64,000 nucleotides of DNA from Lobosporangium transversale (Eukaryota > Mortierellomycota > Mortierellomycetes > Mortierellales > Mortierellaceae): the NCBI RefSeq assembly GCF_002105155.1, contig NW_019028986.1, forward strand, positions 858,501 to 922,500, given 5' to 3'. Each line of letters starts with the position of its first letter. Position 1 is the stretch's first letter. Shown here piece by piece: positions 10,879 through 23,077 of the stretch. The notes under the pieces are model-generated. The model was not told where the DNA came from. It saw only the letters and a list, made by a program, of their open reading frames with translations, and made no database searches. Both the position numbers and the translations under genes were made by a program.

Positions 10879-13800
10879 ATGGATTCACTTACGAGCAAGA
10901 AGAGAAAAGCAGAAATCACGATACTGGACGCAACATCTACTGCCAAAACGTCTCAATCTTCACCTTCCCCTAAGAGCCGTCGGGTGAGGTCGACTGGTGA
11001 TATTAACGATAACGCTAGTACTAACGACAGCAACAACAACAGTGAAAAAGTATCTCCATCAAAATCAAGGCTTCAGCATGGGCAGGATCTATCACATCTA
11101 CAGCGGCCTTCTTTTCAGGTCACTGATCATCCAAAGCAGCCACCATTGAACCCTAAGTTTGAGCGCCCTTATACTAGGTCTAGCAGCTTGCTCGACCATA
11201 GTCCTGACTCCTCAAAGCCTCAAGAGAATGTTGCAGCTCTAAAGTCAACCAGAAAAAAACATAGACATGTAGAGGAGTCAGGAGTGCCCGCATCATCACA
11301 GTCATCGAAAATTGCGTCATCATCTAAAAGCTCGAAGCGAACGTCTGGAGAAGACCGACGCCAGTCAACGGACGAGCCGGAAGGCATTTCAGCCATAGCA
11401 CCCACCACGGCACCTCAAGAATCACCAAACAACAATGTCCAGGAAAGCCATAGTACGCCATCAAATGCTGTATCCCACAAGCCTTTGGCGGCAACTGATG
11501 TTCCTGTTTCTATACCTGCTCAGATTGCAGTCGTAGAAGCTTCTCCAAGCAAGCGCGTCGCATTCTCTCCTTACAGACAAAAGTCTCCATTGTCGATCCC
11601 CAGCGCGGCGTCTACTCCCAAATTGAAAGGGATTCTTAAGTCACCAGCTCCGACACGTGTTTTGAACCGAGACCATGAGCTTGATAGCACTGAAATGAGA
11701 AACCCTTTTGTTGTAACTACAGAGAGCGATTATTCGGAAAGAAAATCCTTTGTAAAGGAAGCTCTTGAGTCACTGCAGTCTGAGGATGCTCAAATACGCT
11801 CATCAGCCTACCTTAACTTGCAGGCCAAGTTCAGAGAGGGCGATGAAAACCCTTTCTATCTGAAGGAAGTCAAAGAGTCAATGCGATTGTTTGCGAGGTA
11901 TCTCATGAGGGATTTAGATCTAAATAGCCCTCCGAGTTTGATTCAGGCGACACTGAAGTGCACAGGCTACTTTCTTTTCAACCAGAGAATTGTCGCGATG
12001 TTTACTTCAAAAGAAATCGAGGCTCTACTTATACAAATCTTACATTTGGTCAATGCGGCGGATGAGAAACCAACTTGTAATTTGGCGATCTGGACTCTTT
12101 CCTCTACCAGAATCCCTCCAAGACTCTTGTATCCGTTTCTCCCGCAAATGATCGAGGCTTTCTTGGACAATCTGGAGTCCCGATTCAAGTCGTCAAGTAT
12201 TACGAGTGAATCCTTAGGAGGCATGTTTTCCGTATTTACACAATTTCCGAATGAAATTGTGGCAACAGTCCAATCATGGCTCATACCTGTACTTACGAGG
12301 TTAATATCACCCATTCCTGGTATCCGGTCAAGGGCGCTGGAGCTGTTGACAATGGCGATCCCTAAGTTGATTGAAAAGGAGGATCCGAGGCGAATACAGG
12401 CCGTCAACGAATTCATGGATGATTATAGCACTGAGTTCCTTGAGGTTTTGACAGCAAACTTTCTGGATGCTAATGATGGTAAGACGACATGGACTTTTTT
12501 TCTTCTTCTTCTTCAATGTTAAAAAGGATGTTTGGTTAATATTTAAGAGTTTCTCTTGTAACATTAGAGGTTTACGCCGTCACTGTCTGGGGCGCTCTGG
12601 TCACATTAATGGGAAAGAAATTACAAAAAAGTCCATTGCTCAACCCCATGCTAAAGATGGTGGAGGTAATATAATCGGCAATATTGGTGTTGCATTTTGA
12701 CACATCCTTTAACTATTCTAACTTTTTTTTGTTTTGTTTTTCCTCTTTTACTTTTTACGCATATAATGCTTTGATCTCGACATATCTATCACAAATAGAA
12801 ATGTTTTAATTCGACATCATCCGCGAGGACAGAAATCAAAATGGCTGCGTTTCAAGCATGGACGTAAGCCAAGGACTCTAAGATCTTTTTTTTTTTTCCG
12901 CTCGGTATAACGCCAAATAATGGCTGATGCAATGTTTGAAACTTACATTTTATTTTTATTTTTTGTTTTTTATTAGGCGACTCATATATAATTTTGCTAT
13001 TGGTGGACATATCGCAAACGAAAAGCCTCTTAAACTAATGCTTACCCCATTCGCAAACTGGTAGGTTTTGCTCCGCACTTATGCTTCGTCCATCCAATAC
13101 TTTGAGTCTTTGCCCCCAAAAGGAAAAACTTTATGTGGACTCTAATACCCATCATTATTGTTGCTCTTGTCCCTGTTATAGCCTTTTTAACGAAAGGCAC
13201 AAGCGCATTCGACTAGCATGTTTCAACGCCTGGATATCCCTTATTTATGCCCTCGGTTCCAGGCTATCAAAGGTATGTTGAGACATATTTCGAGCAGAAG
13301 TTCAGTGCTACTAATTTGAAGACAAAAAATGCGATCTCTAACGAGCTGCCTTCATCTTGCGCTTATCACAGCACGCAGATCAGGTCCTATTTCCTCAGCT
13401 GAAACTTGCGATTGTGGACGAGTCTGAGCATGTCCGTGACCTCGCGCTCAGACTCATTGTGGCTTTGATCTCTAATTCTGGTGGCCAAGGTATAGAGCGT
13501 TGATGATTGCTAGTAAACAATATAATAACTAGTTCAAAAAGATAATTTTAAAATCGCTGGTAATTAACTGTAGTCTTAATACTTCGATAGACCTTGTGGA
13601 AGGGCGCCAGAGTATAGTACCTGGATCAATCACATTTTCGGATCTAGGCTGTGCAGAGGCATCTTGGGTACGTACGGACTTGCTGGATATTTGTCTGGAC
13701 TGTGTTTACCAAACTGTTGGCCTACAACATAGGATTCAGGAAGCAGCACGCGAAGATTGGAAGGTACTTGGATTGACGGAGCTACCTCTGCTTACGCAGC

Positions 13801-16800
13801 GGTGTGCGACGACTTGGGAAACCATCGTGAGAGCCATCCGAGATATTAATCTGCAAGAGAAGGGTACGATCTTGTGCTATTCATTGATCAATATCTGAAG
13901 CCTCAGTGGCCAAATGGTACGAGGGGAAAAAAGATGTAGTCTAACGAATGACAGTGCCCTCAATTCTTATGCTAGGTATGAGCGCCACTTCTGAGGCAGA
14001 TCGTGCTCTGTCATCACTGCTATTTTTTGTAGAAAAATTGTCACGGTGCAACCCGAAAGCACTCATCCCTGGCGAATGGCCGAACTGTGACCCTGAGAAG
14101 CTTGCACTGTTGAAACACGATACAGAATCGACAGGATACATCATTCGAGCGGACATCATACATTATTTCCTTACTTGCGTTATTGAGATTTTTTCTCCCA
14201 GAACGCTTATGTCTGCTCGATATCAAGTTCGAGACAAGATTCACGACGATATTTATAATGCCATCTATCCTGTTTCTGAACCAACATCACAGACAAGTGA
14301 TGTGGCCCCGCTTCCTCAAGATGAGGGCCTAAGAAGTGGTGTCATCTTATCGCCGCTCGAATTCATTCTCAAGAGCTGGCTGGCGACAGGTGAATCAGTC
14401 ATTGGGACTGCATTAGAGGATCCATTCTGGCAAGCCATATCAGCCTTTGTGGAGTTTTCAACTAAAGGGATCAATGCCCTCGGTCCGCTGTACAGGTGTT
14501 TGGATCATATTGAGGACATTCGAATGAAGAGACATACCACAAACACCAGTATTTGGCCTGAGTATTCCAATGATCCAATTACGCCAACGGCATTCCGCGT
14601 GTTCCAGTGCAAATTCTGGGCTATAGTCTGTAAGCAGCATGAATATTCTCAATATTACACAGTCGTCTTTTTCTTTGTCAAAACTATCTGACCAAGTTTT
14701 CGTTTTTCAATTTTTCTCTTCTTTGTGAAATGTAGCACAAAAACTCAGAGCAACTATCAGTAGAACTAACCAGATTATAGATGGTACGGTGACAGGATAT
14801 GAGCAGGCTTATGTGAGCTTTATCAAATTTATGATGTATCCATTTATGATTCTGAGTGATCCTAATGACATCAAACGAGATATACCCGACATGGATTACA
14901 GTCAACGCATGTTGGACAGTCAAGATCCAGTGATTACACAAATGGTTCAGTTCATGGAGACATTTAAGGCCATTTCTTTACCTACTTGGACTGAGCTGCT
15001 GCAGATTTTTTATAGAACCGCACAACATAAACGGAGTCATGGTAACGATGTAATGAATACATTAGCTGCTCAGATTCGGGAGCTGTACGGCAGGAGACAG
15101 CCATTTGTTTGGATTCAGTCATTTAGCGTGGCATGTACTAGCAACATTGTCGATACATTAGTGTTGCATGGTTTTAAGGGGCCATCAGCACAGAAGTCAT
15201 CAGTACCCACATCAAGAAATACCACTCGTGGACACCGCATTAAAGAGTGAGTTTTTTTTTACAAGAGAGGAGGGTAAATGTTCAAGCCTTGCAAGGATTT
15301 GTACTAATATAATTCTCTTGGATAGAAATTTTGATGATCTGCTCAACCTCTGCTCGGACCTATTTGCGGAAGCATACGATAATGTGAGGTACAGAGCAGA
15401 GTTGATTACCTCCGAAGGTATTCCACAGATTCAAGAAGCAGCGTTCTTGCTCATGGAAAGAACCATCAACAAAGCCCCTTCGTCACAAATCATTCAATGG
15501 CTTCAAGTCCTACAGCCGTCTATTATTACATGGTTTGATGATCCCATGATGAACATTCGTAATCTATCCAAGATGCAGCGTCGACCCTACAGAGCTAGGA
15601 TTGAAACTATGTGGACTCGGTGCATTTTAGAAAAACTACTCAAATGTTCGCCATCATCGATCGGCGTAGGTGGTCCGAATTCTGCTTTTGGTTCAGTGCT
15701 TCCGGCGCCTCTGACTACAATTCGTGGCATTTATCAACATATGCAGCAAAAATGGCAAAAGGCTTCATCTGCCTCGAATCCAGCTAATCCAGTCTTGGAT
15801 ACCAAACACGCTGCTAAAGATGTTGACTCGACCTCCGGGCCTTTCAACTCTGAAACATTAGCTCAACTGTCTCCATTGCTGTTTGCTGCACTCAACTCTC
15901 ATCACAAGTCAATCGTCAATAAGACACTGGAATTCTGGAATCAAACATTCGGCAAGTCTAACACTGATCTAAATTATCCTGAGGACATTGCTTTAATCAT
16001 GCAGCAGCTTAAGCTTGTAGCGACAATCAGTCTTCCAGGATGGAAATTCGGAGACAACTCACAGACAGAAGTCCCACAATTCGCATCACTGTCACAGGAA
16101 ATGCTATCACTTCCTCAAGAGCTCCATGTGCGGTCTGAATCGGGTCTATCGAGGCTATTGAAAGAGAAGGCGGCAGTTGCACGACAGCTCTCGAGAAAAA
16201 AGAACAAGCAGACACAAGGAGTAGGAGTTGGCGATGCAGCTACTTTGACAGGTTTGCAGGATGGAGCAAACATCAGTAGTAGTAGCAACAATACTAGCGG
16301 CGCAGCCACTCCAAGCTCGTTGTCAACACCAATCGGTAGCAGGCCTCAAACTCCTCTGATCCATACAGACTCGTCTGTACAGCAACTCGACGTCAATAGT
16401 GATAACAACAATATCGATCCCGATATTGGCGCATCACCAACCAGAAAATCCGATAAAGGTAAAGAGATCTGGGTTGCAAATCCTCATAAGGCGAATCCTG
16501 ATCCAAAGTTGATGAATGAGCCGGATAGTGCTGAGAACTCTATGGATGAAGTTGAGGTATTCTCGCCCTCGAAACGAGCTCAGAAAGCATTAGCCATGAA
16601 AGAAACACAATTACGGCCTCCCTCTACGAAGAACTCGCTTTCGAAGCCAGCGAATACAACAACGACCAAAATTAATGACACGCACATTAAAGTAAATGAG
16701 ACCAATAGGGTTATGGATTTGTCAACACCAGCATCAACATCTGCATCTGCACTTGCATCAGTATCAGGGCCTAGCAGTGTCTACTTTAGTGCAGGTTCCA

Positions 16801-17252
16801 GTCCAAGAGACAACAATAGTAAAGGCAACGAAGAAGTTGTAACGCCGACTCCGTCAGAGGGCTCATCACCATCGGCTACTGCATCAATCCAGCGTGATAA
16901 TGCAGAAATAAGAACTATGGAGGATCGACGGATCCGAATAGAGGCACCAGGCAATGTCAATGGCGGCGCTGAAATACCTAAATTGATTGAGACTGCCGAA
17001 GAATTTTTAAAGACGGTTCAGCACCTTGGAGAGGCGCGCAATGTCGTCAATCAGATGGACACGAGGTAAGAACATTAGTCTATTTGAATTGATTTAAAAA
17101 TTTAAAATATCGCTCTAATCACGATCACTATTATTATATTTATTATTTGCCCCGATAGACAACTCTTTGAGCTACAAAGGCAATTAATGGTGTTGAATCA
17201 GGCCGCGCATGATGCATTGAGCCAGAGTATGATGAAAGATGCCAGAAAGTGA
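10879..17252 (+). CDS. RIF1: RIF1 (Rap1-interacting factor 1) homologue
   Basis: Eleven exons: 10879-12478, 12568-12665, 12799-12863, 12977-13060, 13182-13272, 13372-13489, 13591-13863, 13955-14629, 14736-15246, 15326-17065, 17159-17252. They join in frame to 1782 residues, in the usual range for fungal RIF1. Residues ~1-270 are basic, Ser/Pro-rich and disordered; ~290-1000 is the helical Rif1 N-terminal HEAT-like domain, with the typical pattern MAAFQAW ... IRLACFNAWISLI ... VRDLALRLIVALI across exons 3-6. The rest is Ser/Thr-rich and ends in a short basic helix. RIF1 controls replication timing, telomere length and break repair by bringing protein phosphatase 1 to chromatin. Matching docking motifs are visible: RVAF (226-229) and GILK (251-254). 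Exon 1 ends within the HEAT domain, and the small exons 2-7 each carry about one helix pair. Confidence 0.9.
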
Positions 17253-17524
17253 TTTTTTTTTTTTTTTTTTTAATTTGTACTACCATCATTTATGTTCATG
17301 CTTTCATGTAAACATAAATTTATTGCAAGAATTCTTAAAAATACAGCTTATATTTGCATTAATTAGCAGGATCGACTCCTTGCCAAATAAAAAGTAAAAA
17401 TTTCGAACCAGATAAAAAATAGAATGGATAAATAGACATTGAATACAACAATATTACAAAAAAAAAAGGAAAAGAAAAGAGTGGGGAGCGAAGAAGGATT
17501 AGAGCGCATCAGACTATAGGCTCT
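17253..17524. other. Convergent 3' spacer between RIF1 and the IPT/ankyrin gene
   Basis: Short AT-rich gap holding both 3' ends, with poly-T at 17252-17271 and A-rich runs near 17458-17480. No coding signal. Confidence 0.6.
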
Positions 17525-20500
17525 TTAAGTGTTCTTACGGAGGATAGTTCGCATATTCCATTTGCGGCTACTTGGGCTAGAGACATGATCGGGGCTAGAG
17601 GCTAAGGTCTCTGCAATGTTAGAGACTTCTTTCCAAAGAGGCTTCATCTCGTAAGGCATACGGATAACATCATCGTCACCATCGTCATTGTTGTCGCGGT
17701 GGTGATCGCCGCTGCCAGGCTTGTCATCTCCAATAATGCCACTAATCCTTCTGTACCAACCATCAGCTTGTTCGGCCACAATAGCCTTGGCTAAAGCTTT
17801 TCGTTTAGTCTGACCTGCCTCACCTGTCCAACTTTCAAGCAATCGAAGGACCATCTGCTTACGCTCCTCTTTTCTCTTGGCAACGCTTGCAGTCTGAGCT
17901 GCAGTTGCATGTTGAAGTTCCTGCTGATGTTGAGCTGACAATGATGATGACGAAGAAGAGGAAGAAGGAGAATCATTCTTCAAAGCCTTTGATGCCCAAC
18001 GGATAGCATCCTTGATATTTTGTTCATCATTAATGAACAAATCATTCTCAAGCATCCACTGAAGGGACTTGATTCTTCCAAAGAAAGCTGCATATGCCAA
18101 TGCTGTGCCATGAGGATAGACATCTTTAGAACTCTTGACCCGAGTATCTGCACCTCTGGAATATAATTCTTGAACCATCAATAAACAGTCACGCCCAGCC
18201 ATTAATCGCATCAGACTCGTCTCTTTCCAATGATTCTTGGCATCCACTTGAGCACCCCTATCCAAAAGGAAACGCATTGCTTGCAAAACATCCCGTTCAT
18301 TGGCCTCCAATTCTTGCGCAGAGATTACATTCATCATCAGCAATCGCCATGTATCATCTTGTGTGTTGAGTAAACCACCTTCTTCACAAAGGACATGAAG
18401 TGGGGTTCGTTTGTAGAACGAATCTGCACAATGAACTTGAGCACCTCGTTGATTGACCAAATATTCGATCAGCTCATAGGGTTGACTAGATGCACAGGCA
18501 CTACTGAGGATAGACCGACCATCGAATTTCCAAGGAGTGTTGATTAATCCAGGCTCCTTATCCAGATGATATTTAACTAAACTCAAATTGCCCTTCTTGG
18601 CACACTGCCATACATTCTCCAATCCACCAGCCTTGGTACTGTTCATGAGACGGCCACCAGTGCCCATACTACTGCTACCACTCATGCCACTTAGCATTGT
18701 GGAACGAGATTGCATTGAAGATGTAGCTGAAGGTGCCATAGTGGACATGGTTCCTGCATGAGAGATCATTCCTGTAGATCGAGTCGAAACTGAGGCAAGT
18801 GAGCTAGGTCGATTACGCCGGTCTGGGAGGATAGACCGGAAGGAAGACGACTTGATTGTCGAAATAGCAAACAAGTTGGATTTTGATGATGATAATACTG
18901 GTGCAGACGAATCAAATGATGGTGATACTGTAGGATCTGCTGGCGGTGGAGACGAATCTGAGAATGAGGACGTGGGCGCAATTGCATCATCATTTTCTTC
19001 AACAGGCTCGACTTCTTCAGCGATCGCCTCTGAAATAACTCGATGTGTAGCCGTCTCAGGTGGAGTCAAAGTTGTCGTTGTTGTAATGGTAGTGGTACTG
19101 GCAGTAGCAGTAGCATTAGTGTTAATACCTGAAACCGTTGTCGTAGCCGCTGCGCTTGTTGGAATCGTGAACGTCTCTACATGAACATCCTCAATAGAAT
19201 CAGTCGCTCCCATGTCCTCTGGTACCCCATCATCACCTTGCTGAGAACCTTCGACTGCAGACAAACCTTCCACCTCAGTTTCTACTTGGGGAACTGTAAC
19301 ATCTTGAGCAGTAGAGGATGCTACTGTGGACAAATCTACACCACAAATCTCTTTAAGAAGTGCAGTCATTGCAGCTGTAGGGCGAAGAGGCAAGCGATCC
19401 AAACGTTCATATGAGACAATGGAGCCAGCGTAAAGCAAAGCACTGGTAATCTCCACATTGTTTGTATGAATCGCATAATCCAGAGCTTATGGCACATAAA
19501 AGAAGAAAAAGAAAAAAGGTTAATTCGGAGCACTTCAAATTTCAACTAATGCTCAGACATGTTCATCCCGCTATACGTTTTTTTTTTTTTTTTTTGTTTT
19601 TTGTTGGCTTGTTTGCTTTACCTGTGAGCCCCGAATCATCTTCAATGTCCAGCTCGATACCTTCCTCAACCAAGATGTCGACCCCTGCTCGATATCCCAA
19701 AAGGACTGAATTATGCAGCATGGTTGATCCGTTCAACTGACTCTGGCCAGAGATATCTACAGATGATGGGAACTCTGGGACTCGAGCCAATAAGGTAAAA
19801 TAAGTAGGATTACTGTGACTACCATTGCTATTGCTGTTGCTGTTATTGTTAGTGCTGTTAGATCCGGCTGCATTACCACCAAATCCGTCTCCAAGTCCAC
19901 CACCCATGGTTGTACCATTCTCTTGCTGCTGGATCATAGTTCTTAACATCTGTTCCAATTCTAGCTGTGCTTGTTCATTCGTGAATTCGTACGTCTTTTC
20001 TGATGGTAAGAATTGTCCATTATGATGAATCCAAAGTCGAACAGTCTCTGGTCGAGGATATCGTGGAGTTGTGCACTCGATGTAGAATGGATTGATATCA
20101 ATGACTTTTGCATGATCTCGTCCAAACATTGGAGTCATGCCCCGGACAAAATTCTGTCCGATGATGATCACATGGTTCTCTTGACAAATTGGGCCCTTTT
20201 GAGGCGCCAATGATTTGATCATTGGTGGTTGTCGAACTGAGGGCGTTACATCTCCATCTAATGGTGGAGGAGTCATTGGAGGAGGATGATGTTCATCACG
20301 TCGTTTCTTGACCGGACCTGTGTCATAGCCATTAGTGTTGTTACTATAATGATTTTGAGGTGATCCAGGTGGACTAGAGGTCTTTGCAGGTGAAGGTGGT
20401 CCTCCTCCAGCCGCACTGCCACTTTCGTGTAACGATGGAGATTGCGATTTCCTAAAAAAAAAAAAAATGGTTTCCAATTGGTTAGCGTACGATGCGAGAA

Positions 20501-23077
20501 AGCACTCAAAATTTTTCTGAATCACATGAGTAAAATTAATGCATTTTAAACAGCTTCTCATGTGGTGGGTCAGCAGACAGTGACCACATGTGCTCGCCTT
20601 GCACAAATTTGTTAATTGGTTTTAACCAAGAAATGCTTTGCCGAAAGAAAAAAAAAAGGCGCGTGTCCAACCATTCATTTCGTAGCGCTTTTGCTTTCTT
20701 TTTTTTTTTTTTTTTTTAAAACTTACGAAGTCTTTTCTGCATGTTTGGACATAGATCTAGATCCTTTGTCTCGTCCATGGGAAGCATAGATCTCAACTTC
20801 ATCACTCCGGCCATGATAGATTACCAAGGGTCCAACATGATTAGGGTTTCCACCCATCATACTGGTTAACTCGATTTCAAAACTGAACTTTGTTCCAGGT
20901 CCACGATGATGGGACGTACTGGCACACCAAGCTGAAGCAATCAACTTGATCTGTCCGTTTCGAAGCTGAACCATCCCATTCTCATCAATCATCGGTTTAC
21001 CGTTCACACCCGGATGAAATCTCAAGATCTCTGGGGTCTTGTCTTTACACCGTCCACAGGGTAGAACGGGTCGATGTTCAGGTTCCAAATATGTTGTCAA
21101 TTTCATGGAGAGAACGTCTTCTTCCTGTGCGCTCGTGGGCATTGACATCACCTCAGCCGATCGTTTATTCGAGCCATTCAGTGTGATTCGGCCATTCGGA
21201 TCCGCTCGACAGGGTAAGACAATGTTTTCATTAGGAATACGAAGGTATCGGTACCGTTCTTGATCTTCCTCTGTTAAATGAATGTTCAAATAGAACTGTT
21301 GACCTTTACGGAACTCGCCATCGTCATCTTTCTTGGATGACGTGAATACCTTGAGATGCTTTATGCCTGTGAATTCTACCTCATCCTTGAGAGTAGGAAG
21401 AGAGAAGAAAGAAAGAAAGATAAAGATGAGATATACACGTGTATACATTAAATGATGAGTATACAACACGAAATTGCCTCACTAATATCAATATATTTTT
21501 ACAAACTTACCCGAGAGTTCTCGTCGAAGCTTGTATGGGTAAGAGCCGGTGTCGAATATACGGCTTGTTCCTCAGTATGCGCTGTAGGCTCACTCCATGG
21601 GGCTATTGAATATTAATAAAATATTGAATAAAAGATAAGAAACAAGGATTAATAAATTAAATAATGAAATGTTTGATCATAAAACAGATAAACACACACA
21701 AAAAGGGAAGAGCCGCAAATGAAGAAAAAAAAAGTAGACGTTTTTGTTTTGACGGCCAATGGGCAGAAAAGAATGAATGAATGAATGATATGTGCTCTAC
21801 AATTCGAATATGCATATGTATGAATGCGTGTGTGTTTTTTGCTTGTATATGGGATGGCGTAAACAGATTAAAAGGTGTGAAGTGTTCTTACCCCAGATAA
21901 GTGGATTTTCCACAGGCGAAGTTTTGATTGGCATATCCGGTGAACAGCTCTGTTGTTGAACATATTCTGGGATGTGAAGAGGAGAAGGGGAGCTATTGAA
22001 CTGTTGTGGCTGTGGATGTTGATGTTGATGCTGCTGAGCAGGAACAACAGCAATGCTTAGGTCCAAAGGAGACATTGTGGGTACAGGTGATGGCGCATCA
22101 AAAAGGTAATCATTTGCAAAAAGATCTTGTTGCTGCTGCTGCTGTTGCTGTTGCGGGAAAGTCTGCTGCTGCGTAGATTTTAGAAGTTGGTTACTGCTCT
22201 CCTGCATTAATGGACCCTGGTGATTCAACTGCTGAGCCAGAATTTGACGCTGCGGTGGTCGGACTATCATTGATGAGTGACCATGTCCTTGATGTTGCTG
22301 TTGTTGCGTAAATCCAGGGATTGCTCTTAGCATAGCATTATTATTTACCGAGGATTTAGCAGCTTGTTGTTGCTGTTGTTGCTGTTGCTGTTGCTGTTGC
22401 TGTTGTCTGTTTGTACTGATAACGGGCAACGGACTTGTTGTGTCTAAGTCAAAAGTAGAGTTCCACCGAGGCACTGTCGTCACCAAAGATCCATCAGGAC
22501 CTATGGATAGGGCCATAGGGCTTTCTTCAGTCTTTGTGATAATGTTTGTGGTATGGGCGCTAACGTTATTGTTTGGACTGATGACAGTAGTATGTTGCTG
22601 GCTGGTAAGAAGCCCCGTGGTATCCCAGTTTGCTGCTGTTGATGTTGAAGTGGCCATTAATGTTGTTGCTGTTGCTGCTGCTGCTGCTGCTGCTGTTGTT
22701 GTTGTTGCTGTAGGCTTGGCATTATTATTGAAGTATGAAATATTGCTATTACCAATGTTTTTATTACTGTCGTACGGCGGTGATGCCAATGATTGTGCTG
22801 CATCAGACATGCCTATACTGCCAAGTTGAGAGGTGATATAAGGCTGTTGTTGATGATGTTGCTGTTGAAGGGGAAGGTGCTGTGATGCAAGAACAGTGCG
22901 TGGAATTGATATTGCGGTTGCAGCAACACCAACTGCAACCAAATTTTGTGAGTGTTGCTGTTGTTGCTGATGGAGCTGGCTCAGTCTAAGCTGCTGTTGT
23001 TGCATAAGCGACAACTGCTGTTGCTGTTGTTGATGCATCGTTGAGCCAGCACCGGTGAAATAGGAGTGGTTACTCAT
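17525..23077 (-). CDS. IPT/TIG and ankyrin-repeat transcription regulator, Spt23/Mga2-like
   Basis: Exons in transcript order: 23077-21892, 21602-21511, 21385-20727, 20451-19622, 19485-17525; 1575 residues. The start is the first ATG of the frame. Residues ~1-390 are Gln-rich with several poly-Q runs. A conserved domain across exons 2-3 (LKVFTSSK ... LPCRADPNGR ... LPCGRCKDKTPEI) resembles the N-terminal domain of yeast Spt23/Mga2. A nuclear-signal-like KKRRDEHHPP follows, then an IPT/TIG fold at ~720-802 (IIIGQNFVRGMTPMFG) and ankyrin-type repeats at ~880-955 and ~1210-1420 (TPLHVLCEEGG, LDRGAQVDAKN). In yeast such proteins are ER-anchored precursors that activate fatty-acid desaturase genes. 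Here I see no C-terminal membrane helix: the protein ends in a charged, Ser-rich tail, so an ER-processing mechanism is doubtful. Confidence 0.82.
22361..22406 (-). repeat. CAG/CAA repeat encoding poly-glutamine
   Basis: Trinucleotide repeat (mixed CAA/CAG on the minus strand) coding about 15 consecutive Gln inside the activation-like N-terminus of the IPT/ankyrin regulator. Other Gln runs lie near 22121-22155 and 22955-23035, and an alanine run near 22670-22700. Confidence 0.85.
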
